Positions 16,850 to 25,966 of a DNA stretch of 64,000 nt are shown piece after piece (the stretch's first letter is position 1; the number at the start of each line of letters is the position of its first letter). The notes under the pieces were generated by a model. The model did no database searches. It was not told where the DNA came from and saw only the letters and a list, made by a program, of their open reading frames with translations. Made by a program: the position numbers and the translations under genes. Location: contig NZ_LFIO01000958.1 in the NCBI RefSeq assembly GCF_001187535.1, positions 91,613 through 155,612 on the forward strand. The letters are read 5' to 3'. This DNA is from Rhizobium ecuadorense (GTDB lineage: Bacteria > Pseudomonadota > Alphaproteobacteria > Rhizobiales > Rhizobiaceae).

Positions 16850-18991
16850 GTGCAGGATAAGGCCAACGTGGACCTGCAGGACGAGCGGAGGCGGCAGCGC
16901 TACCGTGGCTTTGCCATTGCGGTCGGCTGCCTGATGTTCCTTCTCGGAATGAGCGCCCTTGCCGGCTGGCTGCTGCAGATCGAGGCGATCATTTCGCTGG
17001 TTCCCGGCTTTCCGTCGATGGCCTTCAACACCGCGCTCTGCTTCGTGCTGTCCGGTCTGGGGCTTGCCGCCTCGACGCTGGCTGCCCGCCGCTTTCTGCT
17101 AGCCGCAACGATCATGACAGGATTTGCGGCGGCAATCGCTGCGGCCCGGCTCGTGGAAATCGTCACCATCGGCCGGACGTTCCACAATATCGACCTGTTG
17201 ATCAGCCGCTTCGTCATCCCGCCGGATTTCATCGCGCAGATCGGCGGCGGCATGGGCCCGAACACGGCGCTGGTCTTCCTGATCGCCAATCTTTCGCTGC
17301 TGCTCTCTCTCCACGTCGAGAGGAAAAGCCAGGTGGTGCAGGAACTGACGAGCTACGTCGTCATCACCCTCGGCATGATCGCGCTCGCCAGCTACGTCAC
17401 CGACGCCGAGCAGGGATACCGCTGGGGATCCTATGCGGCGATGGCGCTGCATACGGCGGTCGGCATCGTGATCTTCGGCTCGGGACTTCTCGCACGCTCC
17501 TGGTGGATGCAGCCGGCAAACCGGGCGCAGATTCCGCTCTGGATCCCGGCTGCGGTCTGCTTCACCGGCCTTCTCGTCGATCTCTACACGCCGCTCGGTG
17601 TTGCCAACGGCATTCTCTATGTGCCGCTGGTGCTGACGGCGCTCTGGTTCGGCAATCGGAATGCGCCGCTTTTCTTCGCCTTTGCCTGCACCGTGCTGTT
17701 GATGCTCGGCTTCTTCGCCGTCAGGCACGACGAGGCGGCATTCTGGCAGGAGATCGCCAACCGCACGATTACGGCTGCGACGCTCTGGCTGATCGCCAGC
17801 CTCGTCTTTTATTTCATGCGCAACAACCACAACCTCGAAACCGAGCGCGTCCGCTTCGGCGCGCTGGTGCGCGGCACGCCCGATGCCGTCATCGTCATCG
17901 ACGAGAGTGGAGCGATCAGGAGCTTCAACCCGGCGGCCGAAAGCATGTTCGGTTATTCCCCGCAGGAAACGATCGGCCGGAATATCAAGATGCTGATGCC
18001 TGAACCCTACCATTCCGAGCACGACGGCTATCTCGCCCATTACCGGAAGACCGGCGAGGAGCGCATCATCGGCACGACGCGCATGGTCTCCGGACGACGC
18101 AAGAACGGCATCGTCTTTCCGATCGACGTTTCCATCAGCGCCGTCTCCACCGGCGATGCGAAGATCTTCGTCGGCATCGTGCGGGATATCAGCGAGCGCG
18201 CCCGGCAGGAAGAGCGGATGAAAACGACGCTTGCCCAGCTCGAGGCCTATACGGCCGAACTCGAGCGCAGCAACCACGACCTCGACGAATTCGCCTATAT
18301 CGCCTCGCATGATCTCAAGGAACCGCTGCGCGGCCTGCACAACCACTCGCGTTTTCTCCTCGAAGACTATGAAGACAAGCTCGACGTCGACGGCGTGCGC
18401 CGGCTGAACCGGCTGGTGCGCCTCAGCCAGCGCATGGAAAAACTCGTCAACGACCTGCTTTATTTCTCCCGGCTCGGGCGGCAGCAGCTGGCGGTCAAGC
18501 GCAGCGATATCGGCCTGATCGTCAAGGATGTCGTCGCGACGATGGAACTGCTGCTGGAGGAGCGACATGCCAAGGTCATCATCGACGGCCAGTTGCCGGA
18601 TGTGGTCTGCGACGCGCCGCGGCTGACCGAAGTGTTCCGCAATCTCATCACCAATGCGATCAAATACAACGACAAACCGGCGCCGCTGGTGTCGATCGGC
18701 TATCTTGAGCGGTATGTCGGCCAGAACGGCACGGTTGCCCGCAACGTGTTTTTCGTCCGGGATAACGGCAAGGGCATACCCCAGGAATTCCATGAGGATA
18801 TTTTCCGCATTTTCAAACGGCTGGAAAAGTCGCAGGATTCCGACGACGGCACTGGAGCAGGCCTCACCTTCGTCCGCAAGATCATCGCGCGGCACAATGG
18901 CGATATCTGGCTGGAATCCGAGGTCGGCACCGGCACCACATTCTACTTCACTCTGGGAAAAAAGCGCGAGGGGCAGAATGCAGCAGCGTGA
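16850..18991 (+). CDS. Membrane sensor histidine kinase with FixL-like PAS domain
   Basis: 713 residues starting at GTG 16850, chosen because GAGGAGG sits 8 bases upstream; the frame stays open back to 16694 without a site. About eight membrane spans (residues 15-325), a PAS domain (about 336-450), a short coiled coil, HisKA with H487 in ASHDLKEPL, and an ATPase domain (NAIKYND, DNGKGIP, GTGAGLTFV). The PAS matches the FixL haem pocket: H391 in EHDGY and R411 in IIGTTR are 20 residues apart, as H200 and R220 in Bradyrhizobium FixL. Oxygen or redox sensing is therefore plausible but unproven. Overlaps the next gene by 14 bases. Confidence 0.9.
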   Translation: MQDKANVDLQDERRRQRYRGFAIAVGCLMFLLGMSALAGWLLQIEAIISLVPGFPSMAFNTALCFVLSGLGLAASTLAARRFLLAATIMTGFAAAIAAARLVEIVTIGRTFHNIDLLISRFVIPPDFIAQIGGGMGPNTALVFLIANLSLLLSLHVERKSQVVQELTSYVVITLGMIALASYVTDAEQGYRWGSYAAMALHTAVGIVIFGSGLLARSWWMQPANRAQIPLWIPAAVCFTGLLVDLYTPLGVANGILYVPLVLTALWFGNRNAPLFFAFACTVLLMLGFFAVRHDEAAFWQEIANRTITAATLWLIASLVFYFMRNNHNLETERVRFGALVRGTPDAVIVIDESGAIRSFNPAAESMFGYSPQETIGRNIKMLMPEPYHSEHDGYLAHYRKTGEERIIGTTRMVSGRRKNGIVFPIDVSISAVSTGDAKIFVGIVRDISERARQEERMKTTLAQLEAYTAELERSNHDLDEFAYIASHDLKEPLRGLHNHSRFLLEDYEDKLDVDGVRRLNRLVRLSQRMEKLVNDLLYFSRLGRQQLAVKRSDIGLIVKDVVATMELLLEERHAKVIIDGQLPDVVCDAPRLTEVFRNLITNAIKYNDKPAPLVSIGYLERYVGQNGTVARNVFFVRDNGKGIPQEFHEDIFRIFKRLEKSQDSDDGTGAGLTFVRKIIARHNGDIWLESEVGTGTTFYFTLGKKREGQNAAA

Positions 18992-19403
18992 CACGCAACC
19001 GATCCTGATCGTCGAGGACAGCGAAGACGATTTCGAAGCAACGATGCGCGCCTTCAAACGCACCAACCTGCGCAACTCGATCCGCTGGGCGGCCTCGGGC
19101 CAGGAAGCGCTCGACATGCTGACCGCCATGGTGCCGAAACCGGGGCTGATCCTGCTCGATCTCAACATGCCGGGCCTTGACGGCCGCAAGACACTGGAGG
19201 CGATCAAGTCGAACGCCAGCTGGCGCAAGATCCCGGTGGTGATCCTCACCACCTCCGACGACGAGCGCGATATCGAAGGCTGCTATGCGCTCGGCGCCAA
19301 TACCTATGTGCAGAAGCCGGTCGATCTCGACGGGCTGTTCGCGGCGATCCAGCGGCTGAAGGAATACTGGTTCGAAATCGCCATCCTGCCGCTCGAGGAC
19401 TGA
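18978..19403 (+). CDS. Rcp1-type single-domain response regulator
   Basis: 141 residues from an ATG inside the end of the kinase gene. Receiver features: VEDSEDD at 12-18, phospho-acceptor D61 in LLDLNMPGLDG, TTSDD and VQKPVD. The extended sequence between beta1 and alpha1 and the C-terminal LKEYWFEI are typical of the Rcp1 family that partners phytochrome-type 'SHDLKEPL' kinases. The 14-base overlap with the FixL-like kinase makes that its probable phosphodonor. Confidence 0.9.
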   Translation: MQQRDTQPILIVEDSEDDFEATMRAFKRTNLRNSIRWAASGQEALDMLTAMVPKPGLILLDLNMPGLDGRKTLEAIKSNASWRKIPVVILTTSDDERDIEGCYALGANTYVQKPVDLDGLFAAIQRLKEYWFEIAILPLED

Positions 19404-19407
19404 CAGA

Positions 19408-21003
19408 TTGGCGGAAGACTGCAGCATTCTCATCATCGACGACAATATCGACGATCGCGAGGTCTATCGCCGCATATTGAGCCGCGTCTCCAGCACCGTC
19501 TATAACGTCCTGGAGGCGGAGACGGGTGAAGAGGGTCTTGCGCTGAATGGCCGCAAACGGCCGAACTGCATCCTGCTCGACTATTCGCTGCCGGGCCGCA
19601 ATGGCCTCGGCGTCCTTGCCGATATCCTGGAGAGCGATCCCGCCGCCAATGTCATCATGCTGACCGGCCAGGGCAGTGAAACCGTCGCCGTCGAGGTGAT
19701 GAAGAGCGGCGCGCGCGACTATCTGACGAAGGATTCGCTGTCGCCCGAAACACTGCATCGCTGCATCCAGAACGCCATCATGCACGGCATGCTGGAAGCG
19801 CAGCTGGAGCAGAAGCGGCAATCGCTCGAGATCTTCACGCGCGCCATGGCCCATGATCTGAAGGAGCCGCTCAGGACGATCAAATCCTTCAGCCGCATCC
19901 TGCACGGTTCCGCAGCGCTTCCGGCCGACGACCGGGAACTGCTCGATTACGTGCTCAGCGCCGCCGACCATATGGAAGACCTGATCGTCAAGGTCTCCGG
20001 CTTCACCAGGCTCGAGGCCTCCGGCGGACCGGAGCTCATGCCGGTCTCGCTCTCTGCCGTGCTCGATCAGGTGGAGGACAATCTGCGCCAGCAGACCGAA
20101 AGCCGCGGCGCCGTCATCATCCGCGGAGCGCTGCCGGAGGTCATGGGCGATGCGACGCTGTTGACCCAGCTCTTGCAGAACCTCGTGTCCAATGCCATCC
20201 GCTATTGCGAGCAGACGGTTCCAGAGGTCACGATCTCGGGCGAAGCCCATGGCGATTTCTGCCGTCTCACCGTGCGCGACAACGGGCCCGGCATCGATCC
20301 CCAGCATCGCGAACTGATCTTCCAACCGTTCAAGCGCCTCGTCGGCCGCGGCATCGAGGGCACCGGGCTCGGCCTGGCCATCTGCCGCCGCATCGCGCAG
20401 CTGCATGGCGGCTCGATCTGGTGTGAGGCGGAAAATGGGCCGGGCGCCACCTTCATTCTCGATGTGCCGCTCGCCGGGACGAGGCCCAAGCCCCCCGCTG
20501 CAGCGGCCGTCCCGCACAGCGGCAAAGCGGCGGAGCAGCCGGGCGAAGGTGCGGGCAGGCTTGCCGAAGTGCTATTGGTGGAGGATAGCCCGGCCGACAT
20601 CCAGCTTCTGAAGATCAAGCTGATGCGGCGGGAGAAGGTGGATTTCAATCTGCATGTCGCCACCAACGGGCGCGATGCGATGCGGCTGCTGGAAGAACGC
20701 GCTGAAATCGCCGATGTGCCGCAGATCGACCTGATGCTGCTCGACATCAACATGCCGATCATGGACGGCTTCGAGGTGCTGCGTGCGCTTTCCGCCGATA
20801 TCCGCCTCAACCAGATTCCCGTCTGCATTCTCAGCACGTCAAGCGATGAGACCGACAGGCAGCGGGCCAGAAATCTGGGTGCGCGCGCCTATATGGTCAA
20901 GCCGCCGACCCTGCAGCAACTCGAAGAGGCGCTCGAATATGTCGACCATCTGGAATTGCTGCAGCGCGGCGATTCGCTTGCGCTTTGTGCGGAACAAAAC
21001 TAA
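19408..21003 (+). CDS. Receiver-kinase-receiver hybrid signalling protein
   Basis: 531 residues with a TTG start (GAGGA 8 bases upstream; no in-frame ATG before the receiver begins). In order: receiver 1 (IIDDN, phospho-acceptor D58), coiled coil, HisKA with H149 in AMAHDLKEPL, ATPase domain (NLVSNAIRY, DNGPGID, GTGLGLAICRR), a Pro/Ala linker, then an Rcp1-type receiver 2 (VEDSPAD, phospho-acceptor D446 in LLDINMP). No membrane segments. It begins 4 bases after the Rcp1-type regulator and forms a three-gene phosphorelay operon with it and the FixL-like kinase. Confidence 0.9.
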   Translation: MAEDCSILIIDDNIDDREVYRRILSRVSSTVYNVLEAETGEEGLALNGRKRPNCILLDYSLPGRNGLGVLADILESDPAANVIMLTGQGSETVAVEVMKSGARDYLTKDSLSPETLHRCIQNAIMHGMLEAQLEQKRQSLEIFTRAMAHDLKEPLRTIKSFSRILHGSAALPADDRELLDYVLSAADHMEDLIVKVSGFTRLEASGGPELMPVSLSAVLDQVEDNLRQQTESRGAVIIRGALPEVMGDATLLTQLLQNLVSNAIRYCEQTVPEVTISGEAHGDFCRLTVRDNGPGIDPQHRELIFQPFKRLVGRGIEGTGLGLAICRRIAQLHGGSIWCEAENGPGATFILDVPLAGTRPKPPAAAAVPHSGKAAEQPGEGAGRLAEVLLVEDSPADIQLLKIKLMRREKVDFNLHVATNGRDAMRLLEERAEIADVPQIDLMLLDINMPIMDGFEVLRALSADIRLNQIPVCILSTSSDETDRQRARNLGARAYMVKPPTLQQLEEALEYVDHLELLQRGDSLALCAEQN

Positions 21004-21087
21004 GCGATGGTCATTGGCAACGGTATGACCTTCGCAGCTTTCATACTCGCGCTCCTGACGACACCGCTTCAATCAGGACAGCTCTCG

Positions 21088-22644
21088 ATGGTATCAGGCA
21101 TACATCACGTGACGGCCATCACCCGCAAGGTGCAGGCGAACGTGGACTTTTACGCCGGATTTCTCGGCATGCGGCTGGTCAAGCAGACGGCCGGCTACGA
21201 GGATGTGACGCAACTTCATCTCCTCTACGGCGATGCGGTGGGAACGCCCGGTTCCCTCCTCACCTTCCTCGTCTGGGAAGACGGCGCGCCCGGCCGGGCC
21301 GGTTACGGCCAGATCAGCGAAGTCTCGCTGTCGATCGACCCCGCCAGCATCGGCTACTGGCTGACGCGCGCCATGAGCTTCGGCCTGCGCTCGGAAGGAC
21401 CGGCCGACGAATTCGGCGAGCCTGTGCTGAGGCTGAAGGACCCCGATAACATCATCCTCAAGCTCGCCGGCGCAAAGCAGCTCACATCGCCAGCGGTCTG
21501 GGACGGCGCCTCGATTCCGGCCGAACACGCCATTCAGCGCGTGCGCGGCACAACCATGCTGACGGAGAAGCCGGCTGAGAGCCGCAGCTTCATCGAGAGC
21601 CATTTCGGTTACCGCTTCCTGGCCAATCGCGGCACGATCGACAGGCTGGTGTCGCAGTCCGGCGACGTCATCGACGTGCGCGATGCCCGCGGCTTCTGGT
21701 CCGGCGCGCCGGGCGCCGGCACGATCGATCACGTTGCCTTCCGCGCCGCCGACGAGGAGACGCTGCACTCCGTCCGCAAGGCCCTGGAAGCCACCGACGC
21801 ATCGCCGACCAACCTGCATGACCGCAAATATTTCCGCTCGCTTTATGCCCGCGAGCCCGGCGACACGCTGATCGAGCTGGCCACCGACAAACCGGGCATG
21901 CTCGTTGACGAAGAGCAGGCGGCCCTTGGGACCAAGCTGTTCGCGCCGCCCGAAGCGATCACCAATCTCCACGACCTGAAGGTCGTACTGCCGCAGTTTG
22001 CAATGCCCGGCCAGCCGCGCATCAATTACCGTGAGCTGCCATTCGTTCATCGCTTCTATACGCCGCCGGATCCCGACGGCAGCGTCTTCGTGCTGCTGCA
22101 CGGCTCCGGCGGCAACGAGACGACGCTGATGCCGCTTCTCAACAAGGCGGCACCGCGGGCGACGCTGCTCGGCGTGCGCGGCCGGGCGACGGAGGAAGGT
22201 TTTCCGCGCTGGTACAAGCGCATTACCCCCTTCTCCTTCGACCAGAACGACATCAAGACCGAGGCGGAGGCCTTCGCGGCTTTTATCGAGGGCGCGGTCA
22301 AATCCTATGGGCTCGATCCACAGAAGGTCGTTTATGTCGGCTATTCCAACGGCGCCAATCTGCTGAACTCGCTGCTCTATCTGCACCCGAACCTGGTTCA
22401 CAAGGCGGTGCTGCTGCGCTCCATGCCTGTTCTCAGCGACTTTCCGCATGCCGATCTCAAAGGCACCGACCTCCTCGTCATCAGCGGCAAGACGGATGCC
22501 TACGGCAAATATGCGAGCGAGCTGGAAGAGCGGCTGAAGAGTTCGGGCGCCACGGTCGATTCCGACGTCATTCCCGGCGGCCACGATCTCGGCGATGCCG
22601 ATGTGCCGATCATCCAGAAATGGCTGCTGCAGGAAAACCGCTAA
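21088..22644 (+). CDS. Fusion of VOC ring-cleaving dioxygenase and alpha/beta-hydrolase (MhqO-MhqD-like)
   Basis: 518 residues from ATG 21088 (AGGA 9 bases upstream); an in-frame ATG at 21007 would add a poorly conserved leader. Residues 1-310 form two VOC (glyoxalase/extradiol dioxygenase) modules with probable metal ligands H7, H215 and E263. Residues 330-518 form a carboxylesterase/phospholipase-type hydrolase: LLHGSGGNE, nucleophile S420 in VGYSNGAN and H499 in GGHDLGD. In Bacillus the separate genes mhqO and mhqD protect against quinones and catechols; the fusion suggests ring cleavage followed by hydrolysis. Substrate is inferred, not shown. Confidence 0.85.
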   Translation: MVSGIHHVTAITRKVQANVDFYAGFLGMRLVKQTAGYEDVTQLHLLYGDAVGTPGSLLTFLVWEDGAPGRAGYGQISEVSLSIDPASIGYWLTRAMSFGLRSEGPADEFGEPVLRLKDPDNIILKLAGAKQLTSPAVWDGASIPAEHAIQRVRGTTMLTEKPAESRSFIESHFGYRFLANRGTIDRLVSQSGDVIDVRDARGFWSGAPGAGTIDHVAFRAADEETLHSVRKALEATDASPTNLHDRKYFRSLYAREPGDTLIELATDKPGMLVDEEQAALGTKLFAPPEAITNLHDLKVVLPQFAMPGQPRINYRELPFVHRFYTPPDPDGSVFVLLHGSGGNETTLMPLLNKAAPRATLLGVRGRATEEGFPRWYKRITPFSFDQNDIKTEAEAFAAFIEGAVKSYGLDPQKVVYVGYSNGANLLNSLLYLHPNLVHKAVLLRSMPVLSDFPHADLKGTDLLVISGKTDAYGKYASELEERLKSSGATVDSDVIPGGHDLGDADVPIIQKWLLQENR

Positions 22645-22745
22645 AGCATGTCGCGTAAAAGTGTGCCGCGGTTTTGCGGCACGACATGCGTAAAAACAAA
22701 AGCGAAAGCGCGTCGCATGAATCAAGCTTAACGCGACGCGCTTTA
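22645..22745. repeat. Rhizobial intergenic palindromic repeat, copy A
   Basis: Begins AGCATGTCGCG directly after the TAA of the fusion gene, carries AAAAGTGTGCCGCGG and CGACATGCGTAAAAACAAA, and ends GCGACGCGCTTTA. The same blocks, in the opposite orientation and with different inner spacing, occur at 56872-57001. It fills the whole gap between the two convergent genes. Confidence 0.85.
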
Positions 22746-22749
22746 ACGA

Positions 22750-23643
22750 TCAGCCTCGGCGGGCGACCATGATGCCGGCAAGCACGACGGCGCCGCCGAG
22801 CGCCTGCATGGTTCCGATCGCCTCGTTCAGCAGCGCCCAGGCAAGGATTGCCGCGACGACCGGCTGCAGCAGCAGTGTCAGCGAGGAGAAAGCCGGCGGC
22901 AGATAGGCCAGCGCATAGGTGATCGCCACCTGCCCGCCGGCATGGCTGATAAAGGCGAGACCGAAGAGGATCGACCAGCCATAGAGGCTTGCCGGCAGCA
23001 TATGGCCCTCATGAATGAGAGCGATCGGGAAGATGAAGACGGCGGCCGACGCCGTGCTCCACAGCATGATGCGGATCGTATCGAACCGGCTGCGCAACCT
23101 GCCGATCGCCAAGATATAGCAGGCATAGAAGAAGGCGGCGATCATCGCGATACCATCACCGGCGAGATCGCCATTGCCGATGGCTGCCGGTCCGCCCTTC
23201 AGAATGACGACGCCCGCCAGCGCCAGGACAAGTCCGAGCATGAAGACGCCGCTCGTCCTCGCGCGGAAAAAGACGAAGGCGATCATCGTCACGAAGACGG
23301 GCGCGAGGTTGGCAAGCAGCGTCGCATTGGCAACCGAGGTCATGGTCAGCGAAAGGTGCCAGGCGGCGAGATCGAGCGACAGCATGAGGCCGGGAAGGAT
23401 CAGCATGCCATAGTCGGAAAGGCTCTGCGGCTGCGGGCCTGCATTCTTCTTCATCAACGAGACGATGAAGATCGGGATCAGCGCCAGCGCCACGCGCCAG
23501 AAGGCCGTCGCCATCGGCCCGACCTCGGACAGCCGGACGAAGATCGGCGAGCCGCCGATCGCAGCCCCACCGAGAATGAGGGCTGCAAGGGCGAGGCGGT
23601 TGGAAGGCGAGGCTTCGGAGAGGGTGGAGGCAGCCTGCGACAT
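22750..23643 (-). CDS. EamA/DMT-family transporter
   Basis: 297 residues from ATG 23643; a longer frame to 23814 is not supported. Ten predicted spans in two EamA repeats; the first repeat carries FVRLSEVGPMATAFWR and LSLTMTSVANATLLANLAPVFV, typical of drug/metabolite exporters of the RhaT/YdcZ-like group. Probably exports amino acids or other small metabolites across the inner membrane; substrate unknown. Stands alone between convergent and divergent neighbours. Confidence 0.88.
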   Translation of the reverse strand: MSQAASTLSEASPSNRLALAALILGGAAIGGSPIFVRLSEVGPMATAFWRVALALIPIFIVSLMKKNAGPQPQSLSDYGMLILPGLMLSLDLAAWHLSLTMTSVANATLLANLAPVFVTMIAFVFFRARTSGVFMLGLVLALAGVVILKGGPAAIGNGDLAGDGIAMIAAFFYACYILAIGRLRSRFDTIRIMLWSTASAAVFIFPIALIHEGHMLPASLYGWSILFGLAFISHAGGQVAITYALAYLPPAFSSLTLLLQPVVAAILAWALLNEAIGTMQALGGAVVLAGIMVARRG

Positions 23644-23749
23644 GATCTCGATATTTCTGGTCGCCCAAAGGCGATGCAATGTTGGCTGCCGTGTGCGTAT
23701 CAGAAGTCGATCACAAACGACAGCCGACAAGCGACATGGGAGCGCAAAA

Positions 23750-25180
23750 TCAGGCCGGACGCATCTTTGTCGCCAGCAGCTTTTCAGCAATCTCGGTGGC
23801 AACGAAGAAGGCATGCTCGGTCACCTGCGGCAGCCCCATCAGCTCGCCGAAAGTGCCGCGCGCCAGCGGGCCGGAGATCAGCAGCGACGGGTCCGCTTCT
23901 CCCGACGGGCCGATCGCTTGCGAATGCCCGGTGCAGGCAAGGCCGAGGCCGGTGGGATCGAGCGACAGGTGCCCGTTTGCGGCAAGGGCTGCGAGCCAGG
24001 GCTGGGTATCGAGAATGCCGCCATGGGCCGGGCCGGTGGTGACGATGACGGCGTCATAACTCTGCTCCAAGGGCTGGCGCTGATGACGCGGCTGCAGGGT
24101 GCACAGGATAAGCTCGCCTTCGATACGCGCATCGGCGACCGAGCCGGCAAGGATTTCGAGGCGGCCGGCGGCAACCGCCGCGTCGAGCACGGCCTCGACC
24201 TGCGGGGCGATGCGGAAACGATGCACGTCCCAATAGGGTCTGAGATGGCGCACGAGGCGGCGGCGTTCGGCAACCGGCAGCGCCTGCCAGAGTTCATATC
24301 CCTGCGCCCGCACCTGATCGATCACGCCGTGCCAGCTTATGCCCTCCGCCTTCGCCGCCTCGATGGCGGCGCGGATCCCTGCCAGCAGCGAGCCGGCGGA
24401 ATGGGCCGCATCGGCGAGGAAATCGCCGAAGAGCGGCTGCGGCACCGGCGCATGCCCGCGCGAGCGCAGCCCGCGGCGCGAGATCGCCGTCACCGGACCG
24501 TCGTGGCCGCGCTGGGCAAGCGAGGCGACGACATCGGCGGCCGTCAGGCCGTTGCCGATGACCAGCACCCGGTCATGCGGGCGGATGACGTCGAGCGCGC
24601 CTGGTTTGGTGGTATCGGCGACAAAACGCGGATGGCCCGCAAGCCGGCTGGCCAGCCGGCCGGGGGCTGCCGGCGGCGGATGGCTGGTGGCGATCGCGAC
24701 GATATCGGCTTCCGTCACGCCACCCTTATCGTCGCGGATCGACCAGCGGCCGGAACGGCGCTCGACGCCGGTCACCGCGGCGCGGCAATGACGCACGCGA
24801 CCGTCTTCCAGCAATGGTTTCAGCAGGGAGGCGACATATTCGCCGAACAGCCGGCGCCTGGGGAAGAGCAGGCCTTCCGGCCGTTTTGCCTCCGGGTCGT
24901 CGGCAACGGCGTCGCGGGCTTCGATCCAGGCCTGGAATTCGCCCAGCTCGTCCGGCTGCAGGCTCATCTTGGCGGCTGGGACATTGATGCGGTGAGCCGG
25001 ATCATCGGTGTCATAGGCCAGGCCGCGGCCGAGATCGGCGCGTGGCTCGAAGACCAGGATGACGGGAGGCGCGTCGCGCGTCGCCCGCGCGAGATGATAG
25101 GCGACGCCCGCGCCGGAGACACCGCCGCCGATGATGGCGACGACAGGCGGTTCGGGCATCTGAGAAGACTTGGAATGCAT
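23750..25180 (-). CDS. FAD/NAD(P)-binding oxidoreductase (NAD_binding_9 type)
   Basis: 476 residues from ATG 25180; ATG 25159 is an alternative and the frame is open to 25279. N-terminal dinucleotide fold VVAIIGGGVSGAGVAYHLA, then GRGLAYDTDD and HRINVPAAKMSL, and a second nucleotide fold VLVIGNGLTAADVVASL. This is the pattern of HI0933/'FAD-NAD(P)-binding' proteins often found near siderophore or sulfur genes. No partner lies here, so substrate is unknown. Cytoplasmic, no signal peptide. Confidence 0.82.
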   Translation of the reverse strand: MHSKSSQMPEPPVVAIIGGGVSGAGVAYHLARATRDAPPVILVFEPRADLGRGLAYDTDDPAHRINVPAAKMSLQPDELGEFQAWIEARDAVADDPEAKRPEGLLFPRRRLFGEYVASLLKPLLEDGRVRHCRAAVTGVERRSGRWSIRDDKGGVTEADIVAIATSHPPPAAPGRLASRLAGHPRFVADTTKPGALDVIRPHDRVLVIGNGLTAADVVASLAQRGHDGPVTAISRRGLRSRGHAPVPQPLFGDFLADAAHSAGSLLAGIRAAIEAAKAEGISWHGVIDQVRAQGYELWQALPVAERRRLVRHLRPYWDVHRFRIAPQVEAVLDAAVAAGRLEILAGSVADARIEGELILCTLQPRHQRQPLEQSYDAVIVTTGPAHGGILDTQPWLAALAANGHLSLDPTGLGLACTGHSQAIGPSGEADPSLLISGPLARGTFGELMGLPQVTEHAFFVATEIAEKLLATKMRPA

Positions 25181-25281
25181 GGCGGCCCGGATATTGCTTG
25201 CGATGCCCGAGCATAGAAGCCGGGCATGGGCCGCGCAATCCTCCGCCGGCAATTGTCTATAAATATTATATAGATTCAACC

Positions 25282-25332
25282 TAGAACAGGATGATTTAGG
25301 CCCGGTCGGCCTAAAATCTGAATCCTGTTCTA
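25282..25332. repeat. Palindromic intergenic repeat
   Basis: Perfect 11-base terminal inverted repeat TAGAACAGGAT / ATCCTGTTCTA around an inner stem TTAGGCC / GGCCTAA, a layout common in rhizobial intergenic repeats. It follows the start region of the FAD enzyme and is 12 bases from the next repeat. Confidence 0.75.
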
Positions 25333-25344
25333 CATTAAAGAGTT

Positions 25345-25394
25345 AGAGCATGATGTCATGAGAAAACCGCTCACACTTTTCGGCATCATGCTCT
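25345..25394. repeat. Palindromic intergenic repeat overlapping the osmC-like stop codon
   Basis: Terminal inverted repeat AGAGCATGATG / CATCATGCTCT enclosing AAAACCGCTCACACTTTTCG. A different family from copies A and B but with the same style. Its right end supplies the stop codon of the OsmC gene. Confidence 0.75.
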
Positions 25395-25821
25395 ATGCCG
25401 ATATCGTCGTCGAAAAATCGGGATTGCCACGGATCGTATTGCTCACCGTGCAGATCTCATCCTCGGCCGCATGGACGATCTTCTGCCGGGTTGCCTCATC
25501 GATATCGCCCTTGATCGAGAAGGCGATGTTGAATCTGGCAACACGCGAAAGGCCCTCGGTCGCCTTCTCACCGGTGACCTCGGCGGTGATCTCGCTGATC
25601 CTGTCGAGAACGCCCATCTGGCTGGCGGCCATGCGGGCGCTGAGCACGAGGCAGGCAGACAGCGAGGCATAGAGCAGGTCGAGCGGATTGAAGCCCGGCT
25701 GCGACGGCGCGGTGACGATATCGATCTCGCCCCTGGTGGCGGAGGTGACATGCGGAAAACCGGTGCGGCCAAGAACGGCGGTGGCGCCGGTCGGGCGAGG
25801 GCGAGCCTTGAGATCGACCAT
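25393..25821 (-). CDS. OsmC-family peroxiredoxin-like protein
   Basis: 142 residues from ATG 25821, preceded by GAGAGGA; the frame extends upstream to 25914 without a site. OsmC fold: FNPLDLLYASLSACLVLSARMAA contains the conserved Cys on the central helix, and the second redox Cys is in EDEICTVSNTIRG. Such proteins reduce organic hydroperoxides using paired cysteines. The C-terminal end is defined by a stop codon inside a palindromic repeat. Stress role fits the adjacent Ku and DUF2188 genes. Confidence 0.87.
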   Translation of the reverse strand: MVDLKARPRPTGATAVLGRTGFPHVTSATRGEIDIVTAPSQPGFNPLDLLYASLSACLVLSARMAASQMGVLDRISEITAEVTGEKATEGLSRVARFNIAFSIKGDIDEATRQKIVHAAEDEICTVSNTIRGNPDFSTTISA

Positions 25822-25901
25822 GATGAAATCCTCTCGTGAACATTCTGCAGATGACAATGTCTGCCCGGCGCCGCACCGGGCAATGGCTGCCTGTCGGTTT
25901 C

Positions 25902-25926
25902 GGAACCTTTCCATCCGTCAGCAGTT
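25902..25926 (+). promoter_or_regulatory. EcfG-like general stress promoter for the small-ORF/DUF2188/ku unit
   Basis: GGAAC at 25902-25906, 16 bases, then AGTT at 25923-25926. The Rhizobiales EcfG/RpoE2 consensus is GGAAC-N16/17-CGTT, so -35 is perfect and -10 has one mismatch. It is 41 bases before the first start codon. Confidence 0.6.
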
Positions 25927-25966
25927 GATTACACCTGAACGAAATCAGTGACAAAGGTGGATTTCG

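Noticed and set aside
17099..19252. 717-codon minus-strand frame opposite the FixL-like kinase
   Set aside because: Shadow of a gene whose domains are unambiguous on the plus strand.
22645..25394. CRISPR array made of the palindromic repeats
   Set aside because: The repeats are single, of different families, and not separated by regular unique spacers.
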